Below, one piece after another: positions 17,410 to 25,806 of a stretch of 64,000 bases of DNA. Each line of letters opens with the position of its first letter. Positions within the stretch are counted from its first letter, which is position 1. The notes beneath the pieces were generated by a model. It ran no database searches. It worked only from the letters and a program-made list of their open reading frames with translations, and was not told the DNA's origin. The stretch comes from Nocardioides panzhihuensis (lineage in GTDB: Bacteria; Actinomycetota; Actinomycetes; Propionibacteriales; Nocardioidaceae), in assembly GCF_013408335.1 (NCBI RefSeq), contig NZ_JACBZR010000001.1, forward strand, positions 4,193,501 to 4,257,500. Direction: 5' to 3'. The translations under genes and the position numbers were made by a program.

Positions 17410-17420
17410 TCTCCCCGTAA

Positions 17421-17449
17421 GACGCTGGGGTCCGCAGGGCCTCAGCGTC
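17421..17449 (+). terminator. Stem-loop after htrA
   Basis: GACGCTG (17421-17427) pairs with CAGCGTC (17443-17449), with further pairing inside. It starts 11 nt past the htrA stop. Confidence 0.55.
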
Positions 17450-17468
17450 GCGGGGTGCCAACGATCGA

Positions 17469-17504
17469 GCGCCTCGTGCCCGTCTCTGACCGGGCGCGAG
17501 GCGC
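17469..17504. terminator. Second stem-loop in the htrA / acetyltransferase convergent gap
   Basis: A 14-bp stem (17469-17482 with 17491-17504, one mismatch or wobble) around an 8-nt loop, followed on the plus strand by TCGTTTTCGG. Likely to stop transcription from both converging genes. Confidence 0.6.
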
Positions 17505-17541
17505 ACGGGCTCGTTTTCGGCTCGGGCTCGTTTCGGCTCGG

Positions 17542-18573
17542 TCAGCTCGGCTCGGCTATCTGCTTCTGGATGCTGCACAGCCACTCGATCGGCTCGAAGC
17601 CCATGGCCTCGTTGACCGAGATCATGTGGCCGTTGACCTCGGCGTTGTACGTCGTCAGGGTCGGCACCTCGGGCCGCTCGGACTGGAGCAGCCTGAGGTT
17701 GGCGACCTTCACCGCCAGCCCGAGCCGGTGGCCCCGGTGAGCCTCCTCGACCAGGGTGCCCCACTGATAGCTGTTGCCGTCCAGGCTGGAGTAGCCGATC
17801 ACGGTGTAGGCCACCACCTGACCCTGCGGGTCCAGCGCCACCGTGTGGTAGAGGGTCCGCTTCTGGGCAGCGACCAGCTCCTCCATCTCGCGCACCTTCG
17901 CCACATCGGGTTCTGGCGCCTCGATGTCCAGGTCCCCGGTCGGCGCTTCGGTCTCCAGGCTGGCGTCGAGCACCGCCCAGCTCTCGACGATGTCGTCGGG
18001 CACCCGGCCGACCCAGGACCGCAGCGTGTAGGAACCGTGCCGTTCGGCGGCCTGCGCCGCCAGCCGGTCGAGGATGTCGCCCGGCACCGGGAGCCGCAGC
18101 AGGCGGCGTACCTCGACCAGCGCGGCCGCATAGCCCCGGGCGAGCCCGAACTCCCGTCCCGGCGAGCCCTCACCGCTCGACCCGAGCGACCAGGGCCACC
18201 AGAGCTCCCCCGTCAGCGACGTACGCCCCTGGGCCCGCGCCGCCGCCTCGACATGGTCGAGCAGGCTGGTGCCGTGGCCCTGTCGACGGTGAACCGGCAG
18301 CACCGCCACCACGATCGTCGCCCGGTGGAGGTTGTCCAGCAGCGGCATGGCCATCCAGGCGGCGGCGACCGCCTCGCCACCGACCCGGCCGACGTACGCC
18401 CTCCGGTCGGTCTTCTCGGTCTGCTGCTGCAGCTCGACGCGCTGCTCCTCACGCGCCCACAGGTCTGCGTCCGGGCCGCGTACGTCGAGCCACGACGCGG
18501 TCATCACGTCGTACCACGCATCGAAGACGTCGTCGTCGAACGGGTCGACCCGCTCGATCACCAGCTCACTCAT
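17542..18573 (-). CDS. GNAT-family acetyltransferase, two-domain
   Basis: A 343-residue protein with two GNAT-like halves. The N-terminal half has the acetyl-CoA loop RRQGHGTSLL after the strand IVVAVLPVH; the C-terminal half has HRGHRLGLAVK, a second such loop, followed by LTTYNAEVNGHMISVNEAMGF. It resembles the tandem-GNAT architecture of mycothiol synthase and relatives, but I see no basis to name it so. Its ATG overlaps the stop of the upstream ABC-F gene as ATGA, implying translational coupling. A pair of ABC-F and acetyltransferase genes suggests antibiotic or stress tolerance, as inference. Confidence 0.8.
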   Translation of the reverse strand: MSELVIERVDPFDDDVFDAWYDVMTASWLDVRGPDADLWAREEQRVELQQQTEKTDRRAYVGRVGGEAVAAAWMAMPLLDNLHRATIVVAVLPVHRRQGHGTSLLDHVEAAARAQGRTSLTGELWWPWSLGSSGEGSPGREFGLARGYAAALVEVRRLLRLPVPGDILDRLAAQAAERHGSYTLRSWVGRVPDDIVESWAVLDASLETEAPTGDLDIEAPEPDVAKVREMEELVAAQKRTLYHTVALDPQGQVVAYTVIGYSSLDGNSYQWGTLVEEAHRGHRLGLAVKVANLRLLQSERPEVPTLTTYNAEVNGHMISVNEAMGFEPIEWLCSIQKQIAEPS

Positions 18574-20285
18574 CGGGACCTCTCCACTCTCGTCTCGTCC
18601 CAGACCGGCTCCGGGGACTCGTAGACGTCTCCGTTCGCGCCGTAGACCAGGAACCGGTCGAAGCCACGGGCGAACCAGCGGTCGTGGGTGACCGCGATGA
18701 CCGTGCCGTCGAACGACTCCAGCCCGGCCTCCAGAGCCTCGGCCGACTGGACGTCCAGGTTGTCGGTCGGCTCGTCGAGCAGCAGCAGGGTGGCGCCGCT
18801 CAGCTCGAGCAGGAGGATCTGGAAACGCGCCTGCTGCCCGCCGGAGAGCGAGTCGAAGGTCTGCTCGGAGGCGTGGGCGAGCTCGTAGCGGTCCAGGACC
18901 CGCGAGGCCGCCTCGCGACCCATCCCCGAACGCCCGCGCCCGTCGGGCGTGACCTCCCCGCGATGGAGGATGTCGAGCAACGTACGCCCCACCAGCTCCG
19001 GATGGGCATGGGTCTGCACGAACCAGCCCGGCCGCACACGGGCGCCGAGCTTCGCCTTGCCACGGTGGCGGACCGGCTCGATGGGGGTGTCCTCGACCGG
19101 GCGGTGCTCCACGTCCGGGTCTGTGCCGCCGCGGGCGAGCAGCCGCAGGAAGTGGGACTTGCCCGAGCCGTTGGAGCCCAGCACAGCGACCCGCTCGCCG
19201 TACCAGACCTCCAGGTCGAAAGGCCTCATCAGTCCGCTGAGCTCGAGCGCCTCGCAGACCACCGCCCGCTTGCCGGTGCGGCCGCCGCGCAGCCGCATCT
19301 CCACCGCCTGCTCACGTGGCTGCTCGACGGGCGGGCCGGCCTCCTCGAACTTCCGGAGCCGGGTCTGGGCCGCCCGGTACTGGCTGGACATCCCGTCGTT
19401 GTACTCCGACTTGACCTTCAGCCGCAGGACCAGGGCCTTGATCTTGGCGTGCTCCTCGTCCCAGCGTCGGCGCAGCTCCTCGAACCGCAGGAACCGGTCC
19501 TTGCGTGCCTCGTGGTAGGACGCGAACCCACCAGGGTGCGTCCACGTGCTGTTGCCGGCGCCGGACGCGCCGAGCTCGACCGTGACCACCCTGGTCGCGG
19601 TGTTGTCCAGGAGCTCACGGTCGTGACTGACGTAGAGGATCGTCTTCGGGGACTCCCGGATGCGCTGCTCCAGCCAGATCTTGCCGGGCACGTCGAGGAA
19701 GTTGTCCGGCTCGTCGAGGAGCAGCACCTCGTCGGGGCCGCGCAGCAGAAACTCGAGCACCAGCCTCTTCTGCTCGCCGCCCGAGAGGGTGTCCAGGGAG
19801 CGGTAGCGGGCGCGGTCGTAGGGGACGCCGAGCCCGGCCATGGTGCAGACGTCCCAGACGACCTCGAGGTCGTAGCCGCCGGCGTCGGCGTACTCGGCCA
19901 GCGCCGTCGCGTACCGCATCTGCAGCCGTTCCTCCTCCGAGGACATCAGCTCCAGCTCGCACGCCTCCACGGCCGCCGCCGCCTCGCGCACCCGCACGGG
20001 CGCCACGGAGAGCAGCAGCTCACCGACGGTCGAGGAGTCCTTGCCCACCATCTGCCGCATCACGCCGAGTCCGCCCGACCGCACCACGGATCCGGCCGTC
20101 GGGGTCAGCTCCCCGGTGACGATCCGCAGCAGCGTGGTCTTTCCGGCGCCGTTGGCACCGACCAACGCCACCTTCGCGCCCTCTCCCACCCGGAAGGAGA
20201 CGTCATCGAGAAGCACTCGCCCATCGGGCAGCTGGAACCGCACTCCAGCAACATCCACATGTCCCACAGCCGTCCAGTCTGGCAT
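18570..20285 (-). CDS. ABC-F family ATPase
   Basis: 571 residues with two ABC ATPase domains and no membrane segment, the hallmark of ABC-F proteins, which act on ribosomes (translation factors or antibiotic-resistance proteins). Domain 1: Walker A GANGAGKTT, signature LSGGEQKR, Walker B LLLDEPDNFLD. A charged linker (FEELRRRWDEEHAKIK) of the type that enters the ribosomal E/P site. Domain 2: Walker A GSNGSGKS, signature LSGGQQAR, Walker B LLLDEPTDNLD. The first domain has EPDNFLD instead of the usual EPTNHLD. It heads a two-gene operon with the acetyltransferase. Resistance to a ribosomal antibiotic is possible but unproven. Confidence 0.88.
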   Translation of the reverse strand: MPDWTAVGHVDVAGVRFQLPDGRVLLDDVSFRVGEGAKVALVGANGAGKTTLLRIVTGELTPTAGSVVRSGGLGVMRQMVGKDSSTVGELLLSVAPVRVREAAAAVEACELELMSSEEERLQMRYATALAEYADAGGYDLEVVWDVCTMAGLGVPYDRARYRSLDTLSGGEQKRLVLEFLLRGPDEVLLLDEPDNFLDVPGKIWLEQRIRESPKTILYVSHDRELLDNTATRVVTVELGASGAGNSTWTHPGGFASYHEARKDRFLRFEELRRRWDEEHAKIKALVLRLKVKSEYNDGMSSQYRAAQTRLRKFEEAGPPVEQPREQAVEMRLRGGRTGKRAVVCEALELSGLMRPFDLEVWYGERVAVLGSNGSGKSHFLRLLARGGTDPDVEHRPVEDTPIEPVRHRGKAKLGARVRPGWFVQTHAHPELVGRTLLDILHRGEVTPDGRGRSGMGREAASRVLDRYELAHASEQTFDSLSGGQQARFQILLLELSGATLLLLDEPTDNLDVQSAEALEAGLESFDGTVIAVTHDRWFARGFDRFLVYGANGDVYESPEPVWDETRVERSR

Positions 20286-20372
20286 CCGTGTCGAATGGTT
20301 ATTCCGGCCCGGTTGGGTAGAACGGTCCCATCAGCAGAACGTGATGCTCGACACATTTCAGCGATTACCGAT

Positions 20373-21299
20373 ATGACTTACGCCATGCCTCCGCTCGACA
20401 GCCAGATCGCCGACCTGCTCACCCTCTTCGCAAAGGGCGAGCCCTTGGAGTCGTACGACCCGCCGACGGCACGAGCGCTCTTCCGCGCACTGAGCGAGGG
20501 CGTCCCACTTCCACCCGTCGCCTCGGTCGAGAGCTCGGTGATCCCAGGTCCGGCCGGCGACCTGGACGTACGCATCTATCGGCCCACCACGGAGGGGCCG
20601 CTGCCGACGATTGTGATGTTCCACGGCGGCGGCTGGGTCGTCGGCGACCTCGACACCCACGAGGACCAGGCCCGCAACCTCGCCTCCATCTGCGACGCCG
20701 TGGTCGTCTCCGTCGACTACCGCCTCGCTCCTGAGGATCCCTTCCCCGCCGCCTACGACGATGCGCTGGCGGCCGCCCGCTGGGTCAGCGACAACGCGAC
20801 GACGCTCGGGGGCGACGGTCGGGTGGCTGTCGCCGGCGACAGTGCCGGCGGCAACCTGTCGACCGTGGTCGCCCAGGTCTTCCGGGCCGAGGGGCGCGAG
20901 CTCGCCGGCCAGCTGCTGATCTACCCGACGACGGACATGACCAGCGGCTACCCCTCCTACGCGGAGAATGGTCACGGCTACTTCCTCGAGCTGCCGACGA
21001 TGAAGTGGTTCTCCGACAACTACGTCGGTGGCTCCGACCGCGCCGACCCGCGGATCAGCCCGATCAAGGGCAACCTGGCGGGGCTGGCACCGGCTGTCGT
21101 GGTGACAGCGGAGTTCGACCCGCTGCGCGATGAGGGCATCGCGTACGCCAAGGCACTGGAGAGCTCAGGGGTCCCCACCACCTACCTGCACTGTGACGGT
21201 CTCATCCACGGCTTCTTCGCGATGGGCCAGCATTCGCAGACGGCACAGCTCGCGATCGAGGAGACCTGCGCGCTGTTCAGGGCTGTGCTCCACGGCTGA
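20373..21299 (+). CDS. Alpha/beta hydrolase, HSL-type esterase (second copy type)
   Basis: A 308-residue esterase with the family motifs MFHGGGWVVGD (oxyanion hole), AGDSAGGNL (nucleophile serine), EFDPLRDEG (acid) and GLIHGFFAM (histidine). VDYRLAPEDPFPAAYDD is the typical lid-proximal segment. Only modest resemblance is apparent to the esterase at 10797, so they are not a recent duplication. The ATG at 20373 was used; an in-frame ATG at 20385, 7 nt after TATGAC, is an alternative. It lies 97 bp upstream of a P450 on the same strand, so the two might act in one catabolic step series, which is inference. Confidence 0.87.
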   Translation: MTYAMPPLDSQIADLLTLFAKGEPLESYDPPTARALFRALSEGVPLPPVASVESSVIPGPAGDLDVRIYRPTTEGPLPTIVMFHGGGWVVGDLDTHEDQARNLASICDAVVVSVDYRLAPEDPFPAAYDDALAAARWVSDNATTLGGDGRVAVAGDSAGGNLSTVVAQVFRAEGRELAGQLLIYPTTDMTSGYPSYAENGHGYFLELPTMKWFSDNYVGGSDRADPRISPIKGNLAGLAPAVVVTAEFDPLRDEGIAYAKALESSGVPTTYLHCDGLIHGFFAMGQHSQTAQLAIEETCALFRAVLHG

Positions 21300-21310
21300 A
21301 CCCGGGGCGT

Positions 21311-21396
21311 ACCCCCCGGGGGGTGATTCAGGACATACCGTGAAACCAGGGGTATTCCTGATGACCGTGCACTGACGATGGTCCAGACTGGGCCGC
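21311..21396 (+). promoter_or_regulatory. P450 upstream region: palindrome, imperfect inverted repeat and CAGACT -10
   Basis: ACCCCCCGGGGGGT (21311-21324) is a perfect 14-bp palindrome just past the esterase stop, perhaps its terminator or an operator. AGGACATACC (21330-21339) and GGTATTCCT (21351-21359) form an imperfect inverted repeat. ATGACC (21361-21366), 17 nt, then CAGACT (21384-21389) and 7 nt lead to the P450 ATG, consistent with a leaderless promoter. Confidence 0.4.
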
Positions 21397-22737
21397 ATGC
21401 AGATTGCTGCCCAGGCACGTTCCTCTCTACGGGCGATGACGCGACCACTGACCGAGCGGGTCCGCAAGCTTGCCCTGCAGTTCGCGATGCGGGGCAAGGA
21501 GTCGCCGATCCCCGACATCACCACGCTGCGCAAGATCCCCGAGCATCTGACCTTCCCGCTGCTCCGTAACGGCGTCGACCCGGTGCCGATGCTCGCCGAG
21601 AGCCGCGAGCAGGCGCCGGTCACCAAGCTCGGCGCGGTGCTCGGGCTCGACATCGTGCTGGTCACCGGCCATGCCGAGTCCAAGCACGTGCTGGCCGACA
21701 AGACCGCCTACTCCAACGACATGCGCCACCTGCTCGGCACCCGCAAGCGCACCGACGCCGAGGGCATCGGCGGTCTCGGCATGACCGACGCGCCCGACCA
21801 CACCAAGCTCCGCGGGCTGCTGACGCCGGAGTTCACCATGCGACGCCTGGGTCGTCTGACCGAGATGATCGACCGGATCGTCACCGACGCTCTCGACGAC
21901 ATGGAGGCCCACGGCCCCGAGGTCGACCTGGTCCAGCACTTCGGCTTCGAGATCCCGTTCCGGGTGATCTGCGAGCTGCTGGGCATGCCCGAGGACGTAC
22001 GCGAGGAGTTCCACAAGCTCGGCATGGCCCGGTTCGACCTGTCGGAAGGTAGCGCCGGGTCCTTCGGCGCCGCCACCGAGACCAGGACGTTCCTCATCGA
22101 GCAGGTCCGCCAGCAGCGCGCGAACCCCGGTGAGGGCATGATCGGCGAGATCATCCGCAACAAGGGCTCGGAGTACGACGACGTCGAGCTCGGCGGTCTC
22201 GCCGACGGCGTCTTCCTCGGGGGCTATGAGACCTCCGCCTCTATGCTCTCCATGGGCGCCTACGTCCTGATGCAGAACCCCGAGGCGTACGAGATCCTGC
22301 GCTCCGGCGACAGGGCCGGGGTCGACAAGGTCGTCGAGGAGCTGCTCCGCTACCTGTGCCCGGTGCAGCTCGCCTTCCCGCGGTTCGCCCGCGAGGACCA
22401 CGACCTCTTCGGCCTGCCGGTCAAGAAGGGCGCCGTGGTCCTGGTCAGCCTCACCGGCGCCAACCGCGACCCCGCGGTGGTTCCGAAGCCGGAGCAGTTC
22501 GACCTCCGCAACGCCGACACGATGCACTTCGCCTTCGGCCACGGCATGCACCGCTGCGTCGGCGCCGAGCTGGCCCGCATGGAGCTCCGCGCCGCCCTCA
22601 CCGGCCTCGCCCGCCGCTTCCCCGACCTGTCCATGGCCACCGCCGACCCCGGCGACCTCGGCTGGCGCGACCTCTCGGTCGTCTACAGCCTCGACCGCCT
22701 CCCGGTCCGGCTGGCCAAGGAGCCCGTCCCGGTCTGA
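21397..22737 (+). CDS. Cytochrome P450
   Basis: A 446-residue soluble bacterial monooxygenase. The heme-binding loop FGHGMHRCVGAELAR contains the proximal cysteine; the K-helix EELLR gives the ExxR motif; the I-helix reads LGGYETSASM, where the usual acid-threonine pair is present as ET. The first ~30 residues are basic, without a membrane anchor. No ferredoxin or reductase gene is adjacent, so electron partners must be elsewhere. The C-terminal portion (LARRFPDLSMA) is typical of actinobacterial P450s. Substrate unknown. Confidence 0.93.
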   Translation: MQIAAQARSSLRAMTRPLTERVRKLALQFAMRGKESPIPDITTLRKIPEHLTFPLLRNGVDPVPMLAESREQAPVTKLGAVLGLDIVLVTGHAESKHVLADKTAYSNDMRHLLGTRKRTDAEGIGGLGMTDAPDHTKLRGLLTPEFTMRRLGRLTEMIDRIVTDALDDMEAHGPEVDLVQHFGFEIPFRVICELLGMPEDVREEFHKLGMARFDLSEGSAGSFGAATETRTFLIEQVRQQRANPGEGMIGEIIRNKGSEYDDVELGGLADGVFLGGYETSASMLSMGAYVLMQNPEAYEILRSGDRAGVDKVVEELLRYLCPVQLAFPRFAREDHDLFGLPVKKGAVVLVSLTGANRDPAVVPKPEQFDLRNADTMHFAFGHGMHRCVGAELARMELRAALTGLARRFPDLSMATADPGDLGWRDLSVVYSLDRLPVRLAKEPVPV

Positions 22738-22810
22738 TTCCCGAATCCCGCCGAGTCGGCTCGTTCTCACCAAGATTCCCGCTGGCTGAGATCCGGTCCC
22801 GTCCGATCGC

Positions 22811-23191
22811 TCAGCCGTTCCAGCGCTGAGGCGCGGGCTCCTCACTGATCGCCACGGCGATCCACGGCGCCAGGACGTACGCCGGGATCGCCAGCAGCGG
22901 CAGGCTCGTCATCGGGGTCGCGATGATCACGAACGCGGCCCCGGTGCAGAACCGACCGAGCCCGGAGCGCATGCTCAGGTACGCCCCGACCACGGGCCCG
23001 ATCAGCCCCACGACGATCATCACCGGCACGCTCACCAGCCGCGACAGTTCGATCCCGGAGCTCGTGACGGCAAGGTAGACAGGCAGCACCGTCACCATGC
23101 TCAACAGCGCGGCGACGCCCCAGGCCTTGTAGGAGCGGGCCAGGCGCTGGCGGTTCGTCAGCGCGGGGGTCGTCATCGCGGGACTGGTCAT
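22811..23191 (-). CDS. Small integral membrane protein, unknown function
   Basis: 126 residues with about three to four hydrophobic segments (around residues 27-45, 55-75, 84-112) and a short charged N-terminus ending TNRQRLARSYKAWG. No characterised family recognised. The ATG at 23191 was selected because CAGACT (minus strand, 23203 to 23198) lies 6 nt upstream, the same leaderless arrangement as its neighbours; an earlier in-frame start at 23212 lacks support. It follows a 9-bp tandem repeat that separates it from the RsmC-like gene. Confidence 0.6.
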   Translation of the reverse strand: MTSPAMTTPALTNRQRLARSYKAWGVAALLSMVTVLPVYLAVTSSGIELSRLVSVPVMIVVGLIGPVVGAYLSMRSGLGRFCTGAAFVIIATPMTSLPLLAIPAYVLAPWIAVAISEEPAPQRWNG

Positions 23192-23226
23192 GGACGGAGT
23201 CTGGCAGCGCACCCCGCGCGACCGGC

Positions 23227-23271
23227 CGCGAGACGCGCGAGACGCGCGAGACGCGCGAGACGCGCGAGACG
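23227..23271. repeat. Five perfect tandem copies of a 9-bp unit
   Basis: CGCGAGACG is repeated five times without error, in the gap between the 3' end of the methyltransferase gene and the promoter of the membrane-protein gene. Perfect short tandem repeats of this kind can change copy number by slippage. The unit is a multiple of three, but it is outside the genes I call. Confidence 0.9.
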
Positions 23272-23294
23272 GCGGAAACCGGCATCTGGGCCGT

Positions 23295-23912
23295 TCAGGC
23301 GCGGCGCGTCTCCAGGACGCGGAAGCCCTTGGCGCTGCCGATGCGGACGGTCGGGTAGCCCTGGTCGGTGATCCAGCGCTGCAACGAGTCGCCGCCGAGG
23401 TTCTTGCCGACGACCATGACCGCTCGACCCTCGGGGGCGAGGCGGGGCAGCCAGGTCAGGAGCAGCTCGTGGAGGGCCTGCTTGCCGATCCGGATCGGCG
23501 GGTTGCTCCAGATCTCGTCGTACGTGACCTCGGTGTCGACCTGGCCAGGTGTCCGCGCGACGTAGCGGTCCCCGAGCCCGAGCTTCGCCGCGTTCTCGTT
23601 CGCCAGCAGGACCGCCCGCTCGTTGACGTCGACCCCGGTGACGTACGCCTCCGGCACCGCGACCCCCAGCGCCAGCCCGATCACGCCGTAGCCGCAGCCG
23701 AGGTCAAGGATCCGCGCGCCCGGTCTCAGGGGCGGCGGTTCGGTCTCCTTGAACAGCACCGAGGTGCCGATGTCCAGCCGTCCCTTGGCGAAGACCCCTG
23801 ACCCGCTCACCAGGTCGAGGCCGATGTCCCACACGGTCGTCGAGACCGGGATCCGCTCGAAGGGCACCGACGGGTCGGCGGAGAAGTAGTGCTCGTCATC
23901 AGTCCCGGTCAA
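23295..23912 (-). CDS. RsmC-like class I SAM-dependent methyltransferase
   Basis: A 205-residue methyltransferase of the MTS (small-domain) type, similar to the C-terminal half of RsmC, which methylates guanine N2 in 16S rRNA. The SAM-binding motif is ILDLGCGYGVIG, the acid following strand 2 is VTGVDVNERAV, and the catalytic loop is SNPPIRIGK. It lacks the N-terminal RsmC-like domain, as is usual in actinobacteria. The start is a TTG at 23912 overlapping the last 14 nt of truA, with GAGAGG 9 nt before it, so the pair is coupled. rRNA or tRNA is the probable substrate; the exact base is not shown. Confidence 0.85.
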   Translation of the reverse strand: MTGTDDEHYFSADPSVPFERIPVSTTVWDIGLDLVSGSGVFAKGRLDIGTSVLFKETEPPPLRPGARILDLGCGYGVIGLALGVAVPEAYVTGVDVNERAVLLANENAAKLGLGDRYVARTPGQVDTEVTYDEIWSNPPIRIGKQALHELLLTWLPRLAPEGRAVMVVGKNLGGDSLQRWITDQGYPTVRIGSAKGFRVLETRRA

Positions 23913-24762
23913 GCTCGCTCGCCTCTCTGCGGTTCATGGTGCGTTGGTGCTGGGCCGCCAGCATCTCGTCCGGCGGGTAGGCGACCTCTTCGAGCGTGAG
24001 CCCGTTGGCCGGCGCGATCGGGATCGAGGAGGACCGGGTGCGTGAGGCCAGCGACTCCTTCGCCCAGGTCACGTCCTTGCGCCCCTCCCCGATCAGCATC
24101 AGGCACCCGACCAGCGACCGCACCATCGAGTGACAGAAGGCGTCGGCGAGGACGGTCGCCTCGATGATCCCCTCGGGGCTCCGGTCCCAGGTGAGATGGC
24201 GCAGGTCGCGGATGGTGGTCGCACCCTCGCGTGGCTTGCAGAAGGAGGCGAAGTCGTTGAGCCCGATGAGATCGGCAGCGGCGACGTTCATCGAAGACAG
24301 GTCCAACGACCGGGTCCGATAGAGCACGTGACCGCGCTGCAAGGGATCGACGTACGCCGGGTCGTCCACGATCCGGTAGACATAGCGTCGCGACAGGGCC
24401 GAGAACCTGGCGTTGAACCCCTCCGGCGCCTCGACCGCCCGGTGAACCCGCAGGTCAGCGGGGAGGATCCCGTTCAGGCGGCGCACCAGCGCGTCGAGCG
24501 GCGACTGCTCCGACCGTCCCCGCGAGGACTCGATCACCTCTGCGTCGATGTCGAAGTGCGCGACCTGGCCGCGGGCGTGCACTCCCGAGTCCGTACGCCC
24601 CGCCACCGTCACCCACACCTGGGACCGCTCCCCGATCGCTGGCATCCGCATGGCCGTCGCCAGCGCGTCCTGCAGCTCTCCCTGCACCGTACGCAGCCCC
24701 GGTTGGGTCGCCCAGCCGTGGAACATGGTGCCGTCGTAGGCGAGATCGATCCTGATACGCAC
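23899..24762 (-). CDS. truA: tRNA pseudouridine(38-40) synthase
   Basis: Converts uridines 38-40 in the anticodon arm of tRNAs to pseudouridine. The 287-residue protein has the catalytic aspartate motif AGRTDSGVHARGQVAHFD, the N-terminal RIDLAYDGTMFHGWA strand and the FASFCK segment. The start is GTG at 24762; GAGAAT lies 6 nt upstream and may be a weak leaderless -10. In many actinobacteria truA directly follows rplQ; here two plus-strand genes intervene. It forms an overlapping pair with the downstream methyltransferase gene. Confidence 0.95.
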   Translation of the reverse strand: MRIRIDLAYDGTMFHGWATQPGLRTVQGELQDALATAMRMPAIGERSQVWVTVAGRTDSGVHARGQVAHFDIDAEVIESSRGRSEQSPLDALVRRLNGILPADLRVHRAVEAPEGFNARFSALSRRYVYRIVDDPAYVDPLQRGHVLYRTRSLDLSSMNVAAADLIGLNDFASFCKPREGATTIRDLRHLTWDRSPEGIIEATVLADAFCHSMVRSLVGCLMLIGEGRKDVTWAKESLASRTRSSSIPIAPANGLTLEEVAYPPDEMLAAQHQRTMNRREASELDRD

Positions 24763-24794
24763 GGGCCCATTCTCGCAGCGACCGAGCCGTTTGC

Positions 24795-24806
24795 CAGACT
24801 CGGCGC
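24795..24806 (+). promoter_or_regulatory. Leaderless-type -10 (CAGACT) of the panE-like gene
   Basis: CAGACT at 24795-24800 followed by 6 nt and the ATG at 24807; no Shine-Dalgarno sequence in between. Confidence 0.45.
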
Positions 24807-25754
24807 ATGCGCTATGTGATCTTCGGGGCGGGAGCTGTCGGCGGGGTGGTGGGCGGGCTGTTGCAACGCGCGGGGGCCGACGTCACCCTCGTCGCCCGCG
24901 GCGAGCACCTCCGGGTCGTCCGAGAGCAGGGCCTCACCCTCGACACTCCCGATGGCACGGAAAGCCTCGACATACCCGCCGTGGCCGACGCCGGGGAGCT
25001 CACCTGGACCGAGGACACCGTCGTGCTCCTCTGCGTGAAGGGCCAGCAGACCGAGCGCGCGCTCGAGGACCTGGCTGCGTACGCCCCACCGGGCACCCCG
25101 GTCGTCGCCATGCAGAACGGCGTCGCGAACGAGCCGCGGATCCTGCGACGCTTCGCTCGAACGTACGCCATCCACGTCGTCCTCCCCGCCACGTTCCTGA
25201 CGCCGGGCACCGTCGTCCAGGGCTCGGGCGCCAAGCCCGGCATCCTCGACATCGGCCGCTACCCCACCGGCGTCGACGAGATCGCCGACGCCATCGCGAA
25301 CGTCCTGGTCAAGGCCGGTTTCCTGAGCGAGCCGCGCGCCGACATCATGGCCTGGAAGCACCGCAAGCTCCTCAACAACCTCGGCAACGGCATCAACGCC
25401 GCCATCGCCCCAGGCCCCCGCGACGAGGAGATCTACGCCCGCTGTCTGGCCGAGGCCGAAGCCACCCTCGCTGCCGCAGGGATCAGCGTCGTGACCGCCG
25501 ACGAGGACCGTACGCGGCGCGCCGACCACATCACCGGACGCGGCCGTGACACCAATAGCTCGACCTGGCAGAGCCTCGCTCGTGGCAGCGGCGTCGAGAT
25601 CGACTACCTGTCCGGCGAGATCGTGCTGCTCGGCCGGCTCCATGGCGTCCCGACCCCGGTCAACGAGGCCATCCAGCGCGCGGTCCACGCTATCGCTCGC
25701 AGCGGCGGCGAACCGGGGAGCCTCGACGGCGACGCCTTCCTCGCCGGCCTCTGA
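24807..25754 (+). CDS. panE: Ketopantoate reductase family protein (2-dehydropantoate 2-reductase-like)
   Basis: NADPH-dependent reductase fold, 315 residues. The Rossmann motif is VIFGAGAVGGVVGG; CVKGQQT and MQNGVANE are the substrate/cofactor loops; the catalytic lysine region is WKHRKLLNNLGNG, and a C-terminal acid lies in GVEIDYLSGEI. True PanE makes pantoate for coenzyme A; many paralogues in actinobacteria reduce other 2-oxo acids, so the symbol is by similarity and not proven. It is divergent from truA across 44 bp. Confidence 0.8.
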   Translation: MRYVIFGAGAVGGVVGGLLQRAGADVTLVARGEHLRVVREQGLTLDTPDGTESLDIPAVADAGELTWTEDTVVLLCVKGQQTERALEDLAAYAPPGTPVVAMQNGVANEPRILRRFARTYAIHVVLPATFLTPGTVVQGSGAKPGILDIGRYPTGVDEIADAIANVLVKAGFLSEPRADIMAWKHRKLLNNLGNGINAAIAPGPRDEEIYARCLAEAEATLAAAGISVVTADEDRTRRADHITGRGRDTNSSTWQSLARGSGVEIDYLSGEIVLLGRLHGVPTPVNEAIQRAVHAIARSGGEPGSLDGDAFLAGL

Positions 25755-25806
25755 CGCCCTCGAATGGAGTGGCCAGGTGGGCGACGGATCCGGCAGGCTG
25801 CCCGCC

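Noticed and set aside
20286..20372. Attenuator peptide upstream of the ABC-F gene
   Set aside because: Antibiotic-resistance ABC-F genes often have leader peptides and terminator/antiterminator stems, but I saw no short ORF with stems in the minus-strand leader here.
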